From assembly GCA_029851415.1 (NCBI GenBank), contig CM056743.1, positions 22,110,905-22,174,904 on the forward strand: a stretch of DNA of 64,000 nucleotides, read 5' to 3'. The translations under genes and the position numbers were made by a program. The first letter of the stretch is position 1, and each line of letters begins with the position of its first letter. The notes under the pieces are model-generated. The model was not told where the DNA came from and ran no database searches. It worked only from the letters and a program-made list of their open reading frames with translations. The DNA comes from Eretmocerus hayati (Eukaryota > Arthropoda > Insecta > Hymenoptera > Aphelinidae). Below, piece after piece: positions 56,265-64,000 of this stretch.

Positions 56265-56460
56265 TGAGATTCCTCTGAATTCTCCTGAATTCCTCTGAAT
56301 TCCCTCGAACTCCCATGAATGCCCTTGACTGCCTTGAATGCCCATGAGGGCCCCTGAGGGCCCCGAGTACCTTCGACCATTCAACCTAAATTACGTTGCA
56401 TATTCACCTTAGAGGCTGAGAGATTCCCCTGAGATCCCCTGAGGGCCCCTTATTCTCTCT
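56265..56460. repeat. Degenerate short tandem repeat (GAATTCCYCT-type)
   Basis: CTGAATTCCTCTGAATTCCC, then CATGAATGCCCTTGACTGCC and GAGGGCCCCTGAGGGCCCC recur in units of about 9-11 bp. Confidence 0.6.
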
Positions 56461-57294
56461 CAGCCCCTCGTGGTCCCTCAGTCTTAATTCTTCTCTGCAG
56501 TTCCCGAGACATTACCTCCTTGCCATCATCATCACAAAATTTAAGGTGTTCTTGGTTTATGAAGAGAGGATGTATATTAATTCCAAAGAAATATGAATCA
56601 CAAAAATTGTGCAATATATCCATCAAATTAAAATTCAATAATCAATATCTTTGTTGACAGGAGACTCTTCTACGAGATGAACTTCATTTCCTAGAATCAA
56701 TTTCTCAATTTCCATTTTTTCACCACCTAAAAATCTCAATTTATCTACATCCTTCACTTTCACCAAGTACGTTGAACCTGTAAAGACCACTCAATGAAAT
56801 TGATTTCATTCCGGAACGATTCCTCTCTGAATTTCATATAGTTTGTTACAACATTAACCATTCTCTTGTAAGTCACCGCAAACTTCTAACTTCACTCAAC
56901 GATCGTATGATTCAATTTTCTCGTTTTCATCTTTCACCACTACTGCGACGTCCGTTCGTGATTACACCTAGAATCCCATTTTCATTGTTCTTATTCTTTC
57001 GAACGAATTGATCCTTCAGATTACCTCCAATCTTTAAATAATCGACATAAATTATGTAAAAATCATGTATCATAGTTGAAACATTACCACTCCAACTTAT
57101 CGAATGGCCTTCTTTTTGAAGGCATATCATCGAAATTTATTTCATTGTACATCCCAACGTCGTATTCGCCACAGCAAAATATTGTTGATTAATTTCTGAG
57201 AACAATTTCATAATCTAAATTTCCTCTGTTGGAATGTTTTTTAACTTTTTGTGAATATCAATCATTTCGCAGCATCTACAGAACAATTTCCAAG

Positions 57295-57664
57295 ATGCTG
57301 ATTACAAGAAGAGCAGCAGGGGTGATGGCCGCGAGACCTGGGGGCGCGGTGACGAGAGCAGCATCAGCGGGCCGAGCTGCCGTGGTGAGACCCATCAAAG
57401 GAGTGCCGACGAGAGCAGCAGCAGCTGCCAGAGCGCCGATGAGAGCATCAGCAGCGGCCGGAGCACCGAGAGCCAGAGCAAGGGCCGTCAGGGTCCCCAG
57501 GGAGGGGGACTATGCTCTAGAAAAGGTAATTATCCAGCACACCCTCACAGCAGTGGTTGTATACAATCCTGCAAATATCCATTACCGGTGCACTCGGGAG
57601 CGCGAGGCAGCGTTTGAAAGGATAGTGAACATGGCAACCCTCCGATTCGGAGTTCTACTGACAG
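57295..57664 (+). CDS. MADF-like gene exon 1 (residues 1-123)
   Basis: ATG in AAG-ATG-CTG context; Ala/Arg-rich leader, then the first two helices of the domain. Ends ...TTCTACTGACAG before GTGATT. Confidence 0.65.
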
Positions 57665-58094
57665 GTGATTAATTCTTGAAATTAGTCCAAAATCCGAAAT
57701 CTCGATTTAAAATTTTCTCGATTTTTTACTTTCCCTAATATTGTGCCGGTGAATCCCAATTTTTGCGGCTCGATATTACACCATTCTTGATTATTCCCTA
57801 TTTACCCAATCAAAGGCATTACTTTGTATCATACTAAATAGAAACTTTTCTTCTTCTGTTCCAGGCCTCGCTGTTAAAAAATTGTGGTATTCGTACAGGA
57901 GGACATGGAACAGAAAACAACAAGATCTCCATGAGAATCCAAGACGCAGTCTCTTGAAGTGGTCCCTGAAGACCCTCATCATTTTACAAGAGATGCACTT
58001 CATCATTGGTTTTGCTACACCAGCATCCGGCTCACCAAACATCAATTTCTTGAGCAGATGCAAGAGAGCAATCCTGCACAAAATTGCTGCTTAG
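57295..58094 (+). CDS. MADF-domain-like protein, 199 residues
   Basis: Two exons (57295-57664 and 57865-58094) join at ACA G/GC (Thr-Gly). The N-terminal ~70 residues are almost all Ala, Arg, Gly, Pro and Val, very basic and GC-rich in an AT-rich neighbourhood. From about residue 74 the pattern EKVIIQHTL..VYNPANIHY, REREAAFERIVNMATLRFGV and AVKKLWYSYRRTWNRKQQD fits a MADF (Adf1-type Myb/SANT-like) DNA-binding domain: an acidic start, 'YN-P-Y', 'AF..I' and 'VKK.W..YR..W'. MADF proteins are common insect transcription factors or transposon-derived regulators. A BESS motif is not seen. An acceptor (TTTCGCAG) 23 bp upstream of the ATG suggests a 5' UTR intron. It could be a domesticated or decaying gene copy. 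Confidence 0.65.
57865..58094 (+). CDS. MADF-like gene exon 2 (residues 124-199)
   Basis: Acceptor TTCTTCTGTTCCAG, then G-L-A-V-K-K-L-W-Y-S-Y-R-R-T-W. The C-terminal part (LIILQEMHFIIGFATPASGS...) is hydrophobic and not typical of MADF proteins. Stop TAG at 58092-58094. Confidence 0.65.
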
Positions 58095-58410
58095 GCTAGC
58101 TCGGGTAAACACACATTTTGATTGTTGCTTCTTTTTCAATTCCATTGTTAATTCTGTTCAATGAGTTCAGATTCTGTTGTGAAGTTTGTTCTTTGAATTC
58201 AAATTTTGTCGTCAAGTCTGTATAATGAATTCATATCTGTAATTCCTAGTTGAAACCATTATAGTTTGAATTTTAGAGCAAAGTTTGCTCAAAGAATTGA
58301 TATGTTGTTTAGTTTACGCCCCTGCATTGGTTCTCTTTGATGTAGTTTGGTAGATATTATGTACTTTTAAATGTTGAACTCGACATAAATTTTGTTTGAT
58401 GAATCAAATG

Positions 58411-58416
58411 AATAAA
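58411..58416 (+). terminator. Possible polyadenylation signal of the MADF-like gene
   Basis: AATAAA about 317 bp after the stop, followed within 30 bp by TGTCAATTTGTTC. Confidence 0.4.
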
Positions 58417-59006
58417 AATCTATTACAATGTCAATTTGTTCATTCCATTGCGCTTTCATGTAATTCCAATCATGATCTGTATAATCAAATTTCATTGGTC
58501 TTCAATGTTCTATGCTCGTAATCTCTAGTTATCTTTGTAGACTATATTCTTATTAATGGTAGCAATTAGACGAGCCATCTTGTTGATCTTCTGAACGAAT
58601 ACATGAGCCAACTAGCTGAAACAATACTGCATTGTGAAAGAGAATATTTTGAGGCATTGACAAAGAAGACGGTTCTAAAAATCATTAGATTTCAAATCTC
58701 AGTCGATACTTGACTGTTCAAGCAATCTTGGAGAAGGAGAATAAAAGCAGTGACTATATTATATAATATACTAATTTCAGAGAGTTTATTGGAACAAAAC
58801 CGATTATAACTTTGATCAAAAATATCTCCAAAAAGATGCATTTTCCAAGGAGAATTGTGAGGATTGTATTCGTCGATTTTCTGCGAATCTACAATTGACC
58901 TCTTCTCAAGCTTCCCCGAACAACCAATATTTTTCGACTTATTCAGCTTCTAATGGAAAAACCGGGAAAAGATCGATAAATGCAGCTTTTTGGTTAATGC
59001 ATGTAA

Positions 59007-59026
59007 CCCCCCCCCCCCCCCCCCCC
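59007..59026. repeat. C20 homopolymer
   Basis: Twenty consecutive C residues, the longest of three C tracts in the window. Confidence 0.9.
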
Positions 59027-59039
59027 AACGTCAAACAAT

Positions 59040-59860
59040 TAATCTTAACTTTCACCCGTAATGGATCTGAAAACCGCCATTTTGGAATTGATTCATCCTA
59101 GGGGCGGATTTGGATGCTCCGAGCTTGTAAACAGCGATCGTGACCCCATCTATCGGTCAACTTCGTATCTTGTAATTGTAAAACAACAACAGTGTACAAT
59201 AAACAAATTTGGCCGCAAGATGGCACCACGGACACTGTTTTGAGGCTGCGGGCGCGGAGCGAGTTGTTGTGTATATATGGTGGACAATAACGATAAATTA
59301 ACGGCTGCTCGTAAACCTGCGCATGATATTTCATTAACATTTCTGCATATAAGAATTTTTCATATTTTCCGTCCCAAAATGCATGATTATTTGTACAACT
59401 TTGGAGGGCCCAGGAGAGTGTTTGCCTAGCTTATTGTTCACGGCGTCGCTGAACACGAATTTCGTGTCCACACGGGTAGTTTATGAATTGCAGGAGAGGT
59501 GCGGCGACTAGAAAGTGAGGTTGTCTATGGGAAAATTATACTATTACTATCGGAAAATCTGCCATATTGGATCCACCATTTGGAATTTCATTTTCTTAGG
59601 GCAAATTGGATTCCCCGACCTCGAGAAAACCTCCGAGTGAGCATTTCAGAAGACCAAATGCGATATGGGAACTCTGTTTTCACTCCTAATGGATCTGAAA
59701 ATCCGCCATTTTGGGATTCGATTTATCCCAATGAGAGTGGATTTGGATGCTCCGAACCCTGAAACCCCCGAGAAAGGAATCTCAGCTCAATTGAAGCAGG
59801 TTTGGATTTGTTCTGTCCGGTTAGAGGAGGATGGGATTATTTATTATACCAGAAGATAAT
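59040..59860. repeat. Three diverged copies of a ~90-bp module
   Basis: TAATGGATCTGAAAAYCGCCATTTTGG..GATT..ATCC and GGATTTGGATGCTCCGA occur at about 59058-59126 and 59686-59755. A worse copy (TGCCATATTGGATCC...GGGCAAATTGGATTCC) lies at about 59560-59615. Not coding. Confidence 0.55.
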
Positions 59861-59984
59861 AAAGAATAGCACGTACCTTTGCCGCTGGTAGCGATGATGA
59901 TGTAAAGTGATATCTAGATCTAGGCATCAATCGATAGAGTGATTACGAGTTTCTCTCCACGTACATGATACAACTCAGCGAGCT

Positions 59985-60225
59985 TTCAAACTCCATACAC
60001 GGTGTAGAGAAATTTTGGTGTACAGTTTTGTCTACACGGTGTAGAGAATTTTGGTGTACAGAAGTTACGGTGTAGACTTCGGGAACTTGTGTAGAGAACT
60101 TTTTGTGTAGAGAACGTTTCGTGTAGACCTTTCGGGACTAGTGTAGAGTGCTTTTTGTGTCGAGTGCGCTTGGTGTAGACCACTTGTCGTGTAGTGTGTA
60201 GAGTATTTTTCGTGTCGAGATCAGG
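59985..60225. repeat. GTGTAGA-rich degenerate tandem repeat
   Basis: GGTGTAGAGAAATTTTGGTGTACAG and shortened variants (TGTGTAGAGAAC, TCGTGTAGACC, TTGTGTCGAG) repeat about fifteen times. It resembles the GTGTTG region at 44.0-44.4 kb in design, though not in exact sequence. Confidence 0.65.
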
Positions 60226-61437
60226 GGGGGCCTAAAAATTGGTTCAATTACACTCATCTAGTGTCAATGAAAGTTAAAAGTTTTACTTGGTCTTCTTGGC
60301 TCACTGTCTTGAGAAAAAGCCGATAAAATCCATCCTCTCAACACTGCTTACAACTCAGTTCAACAAATTTTTCATCTCGTCACTTCTTCCAACTTCTCAA
60401 CTTCGAGGTTTCCTAGAATGTATACTATTGGATGAGAAGTGGAATACCTCCAAGGATTGCAAGTGAGTTCACATAACATTCGCCGATTGTTGCATACGTG
60501 GATAAAACTCTATTATTATACCTCTGATGAGAGAGATTCTTATTTGTGATGTTACTCTTCAAACCGTCCAAGGTTCTCCAAAAGGCACCATGACGCTGAG
60601 TTAAATTTTCCCAATTCCAATTCAATTTTTACATTTAATCCTCTTTTCCAAGTTGGAAAAGAGAAGCATATCTGAAAGATAGATTAGCTGATGTAGCACA
60701 AACAGGTTTAATGCAGGAGACCTTGGTACCGAATATGAACATTCTTCTCAAAAAAATTAATGGTAACAGAGTAAGTATACTATACTTTTGTCCATGCCCC
60801 AAGTGAAATTTAAACAAGGTGAGTGAGATGTTGAGGAATTTCTATTAAGTTCCTTCTGTGAATCCGGTGATGTGCTTGAGGGGCTACCTAATCCTCAACA
60901 CACATTGAAACCGGCTCCGCTTTTCTTCAATCTTTCTGCGTGAACCTGCGAGGGCCCAGGTCATCATTGATGATTCTATTCATAAAGTTTATTGGCACAA
61001 ATAGCAGAAGATACCGAATGAACGATCCCCCTCTTAGATCGCCTGTGGCCTTTACTAGCCTTGACCACGCGAGACTGAGATCTGTAGTCTGCTACAGCCA
61101 GCCTCAAAGCGCTGAGCATGTGAATAATCGATTTCTCATGTTGCCGATTCAAAAGTCTTGACCGCAAGCGCATTTCGGTTCATCCGCTGTTTGCAACGAT
61201 TCTTCCAAGAGCCCTGCGCGATATCAGTGAGAGTAGCTTATTTGAAAAAATGTGGTGGAACTATCTAGTTGGACAAATTTGTGGGGAGGATGGGAAAAGC
61301 ATAAAAACATAACATATCAGTCCTTCCTCTGGATTCATCTCTACGCTGTCATTATGGACCATTTGAAGTTTACGAGCACAAGAAAAAAGTAAAGGAGAGA
61401 ATGATGGGTTTTGATCAAACTTCTCTCATTAGCTGAG

Positions 61438-61444
<7 letters not shown>

Positions 61445-61530
<86 letters not shown>
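61445..61530. repeat. (CA)43 microsatellite
   Basis: Forty-three uninterrupted CA units, followed by TGCACACGCACACAAG. Confidence 0.95.
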
Positions 61531-61532
<2 letters not shown>

Positions 61533-64000
61533 CACACGCACACAAGGGAGTACTTACCCATTAATTTGTTCCACTTGAACAACATTTGAATTGATTTAGC
61601 TCGATTCTAATTTCTTTCATACAAAGATCAAGAGTATAATGATAACTTTTACAGCGTGTCACTAACCTTACAGTTGCCCAGTGTCTGCAGTGTCAATTCA
61701 GGAAAATTTGAACAAGACCTCACCAGGTTTTACCACCCCTCATAATTTCAAGACTGATCATTCGTGTCATGTCCTCAAGAATCAAATGTGAGAGTGATAT
61801 AGTTTTCGACTCTGAGCATTAGAATCTGGAAGATCAAAAGCCTCAGAGGGAAAGATTGAAAGAGTGATTCAATTACTAGATCTATTTGAAGTGAAGATTG
61901 CTCTGGCCTTGTTGTGGAAACTAGAAAGAATCACAAAAAATGTCCACACTGAACTACGGAACACTTTGATAATGTACGCCTGCAGGCAGTCATGCTGGCA
62001 GAAGCTTCAGCTCATCATTATCTAGTCTGTCAATGACTCACTGTTGTTGGAATCAGTATATGAAGGACTTGATGCAGATCAGATTTGCTTTGATGTCTCA
62101 ATATGTGCAGAAATCTTCCCTTGTAGTAAGACTTCAAATTGCGGTAATGTCGTTTTAAGAAGCTAAGGTAAGTTCTGAAGGAGCGATCAGAAATGTATAC
62201 TTGGTTCAAGATTGAATTGTAAGGGATACCATCAATAATTTCAGGCAACGCTCTTGAGCTGCTGTGGTCCTTTACGCTGAATGAACTATTAGATATGTTA
62301 TAGTTTATACTCTCAAACTTTATTCTACTGAAGAGATGTGTAAAAGTATCGGTGGGCCACAGTGCAGTACAGTAAATATCAAAATGCTGGTATAATTGAG
62401 GCTAAGGCAATTTGTTAGGTGATTATTTGATGAACCAACAGAGTTGAGTAAATGCAAAATCTCCAACTGGCATTGATAGCATGAATTATTTTTTACAGAT
62501 ACATCAAGTGATCAATCAGAGTCAACCTAACAATCTAAAGTTGAAATTGGGACCAACTCCTTGCGACTCGACAGAGTACAGCCAGTGTAGACTGTACCTG
62601 TCTCGATGGAATTTTCACTTGGTGTACTGGTGAGCATATGGAACGTTTTGGCAGCAGAAATTTCTTGTATAGATTCCATCTTCATTCAGTCAATACGAGT
62701 CAGGAGGTAGGATGATGGTTTCTCATGAACGTCCTGATTCTTTTCCTAGGCCAACTCAGTCCTACCTTGTGCTAACTGTTCATGAGGTAGAACTATATAT
62801 TGTGCATACAATTTTGTTTCAGACAAATGAACGAGCCACGGCTAACAATTACTTACAGAGCATGCAAACTCGAAGTCTGATCTAAAGAGGAAATTATCAG
62901 ATATGAAGTCAGACATACTGGCAAAATCAAAGAGGCTTATTTTGAATCAAAACATGTTAGGCGTTGTCCAGAGGAGTCCGTTTTTGTTGAGTGTTTTCAG
63001 CTGCTATGCAGAATAAATTATACTTTGCACCGTAAGTTTGATTCAACAGCATCTTTGAAATAACAAGCAATGATTGACCTGGTAAAATTTCTCGTTTTGA
63101 CACTCGTTTGACTTGATTATTCTTTTCCAGTTACGAAAATCCATACTAGCACGTCACGGATGACGTGTGGTTTTTTCACTAGCGGTCAGTCAGTATCAAG
63201 CTTATTCTCGGTGCCCTGTCGGAAGCTTAACCGGTTCTCCAATCAGAACAAGCCAATAGAGGACATACTTGGCGTTTCGTGCTACGATGAAACTCGAATT
63301 TGTTAAATGTTCGAATTAGGTCTACTGTCCAATGTTGTGTATTTTTCCATCGTTCGTGGACGCACAACTGCAAATATTGAATAAATTCCTACATATTTTC
63401 TAAATCACGCTCGGAAAATTACTTTGTGATGTTTGTGTATTTTTCCCCAATACAGGAGTACGAAATCTTCTCATTTGATAACATATAATTCCTCCTCAAT
63501 TTCTTTTCTTTATAAAAAGAGTATCATAAAATCTCATTCGCGAATCCAAAAAAATGCAGCTTCTTCGAGAATTTGATTTGACTTTATCAAATTATCATAC
63601 AATCATATTTGGGAAACTTCATGACTTGTCCTAATTTCATCTCATTTTTTCTACTGAATTATCCTCGAGTCAAAGGAACTATCTAAAATTGTTATAATGT
63701 TAACGTAAACCCCCTATGAAAATTCACACGACTTTACTGGCTTTATTACTTTGGGAGCGATGAAATCTCTAATTCTCACAAATTCAAAACTCTGTGCTGA
63801 TAAAGCAAAATACGGTTGCTCGTGTATTCGATTGGAGTTTGGTGGAAGCTTTTTCATTTGGCATTATCAATCAACCGAATACTGCAATCTCTCCCTCAAA
63901 TGTGAATCCAAAAAGATCTCGTGACTTTTCAAATAACTTGCTCGTCACTGCATGGCAAAAGAGAACCAAAGCGAACTCGAATGAAAGCGCCAACAAAATC
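61531..64000. other. Mostly unrecognised; one possible exon
   Basis: No gene is called with confidence. A segment at 62499-62629 is bounded by a TTTTTTACAG acceptor and a GTGAGC donor and stays open in one frame. The rest shows only short ORFs. I see no repeats of note. Confidence 0.4.
62499..62629 (+). other. Possible exon
   Basis: Acceptor TATTTTTTACAG and donor GTGAGC enclose 131 nt open in one frame (...LKLKLGPTPCDSTEYSQCRL...). A candidate next exon after TTTTGTTTCAG at 62822 would give an in-frame stop at the junction. It may be a last coding exon, a non-coding RNA exon or chance. Confidence 0.2.

Noticed and set aside
61341..61541. Cys/Val repeat ORF over the (CA)n tract
   Set aside because: It is simply the translation of the dinucleotide repeat.

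Overview
The window looks like AT-rich insect DNA, most likely from a hymenopteran such as a parasitoid wasp. It has short spliced genes, a 7tm_6 odorant receptor, an R1-clade LINE, a Penelope-like fragment and very many small palindromic or terminal-inverted-repeat elements. No bacterial or viral gene organisation is visible. The species-level guess is inference.

Left part (about 1.6-19 kb): one odorant-receptor gene on the minus strand. Exon 1 (18947-18659) joins in phase to exon 2 (3218-2711), then exons 3 and 4 follow. Intron 1 is therefore about 15.4 kb. It holds an element with recurring GGGCGTAA motifs (5732-6673), a snap-back repeat with a 15-bp direct repeat (7217-7669) and a dead R1-type LINE. 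The LINE is cut in two by a 7.3-kb foldback element (9073-16366). That element has about 1.7-kb inverted arms, a TA target duplication and a core made of a ~79-bp repeat whose units carry CG-rich palindromes. A further 852-bp element sits inside this core. The C-terminal end of the receptor (TM7) is decayed.

Middle part (22-34 kb): almost pure mobile-element territory. It contains the large copy of the GGGCGTAA element (22020-24364), a tandem pair of ~200-bp GGGGTAACTTTGGGA units (one interrupted by a 919-bp element), a 765-bp ATTACTGCG element and a 1525-bp element holding two others. One unrecognised minus-strand ORF lies near 28.1-28.4 kb.

Right-centre (34.8-49.9 kb): a complete 12-exon plus-strand gene for CCDC39 (FAP59), a coiled-coil subunit of the axonemal 96-nm ruler. 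The joined frame is 941 codons, the length of the human protein as I recall it. About 200 bp upstream is an X-box-like RFX half-site, as expected for a ciliary gene. The introns hold several palindromic or TIR elements.

Right part (50-64 kb): more palindromes, short TIR elements and minisatellites, plus a two-exon gene at 57295-58094. This encodes a MADF-like protein of 199 residues with an Ala/Arg-rich N terminus. The last 3 kb is mostly unrecognised sequence after a (CA)43 tract. The genes are not functionally linked. What stands out is the number of distinct non-autonomous inverted-repeat elements, many flanked by TA, with no recognisable transposase in the window.
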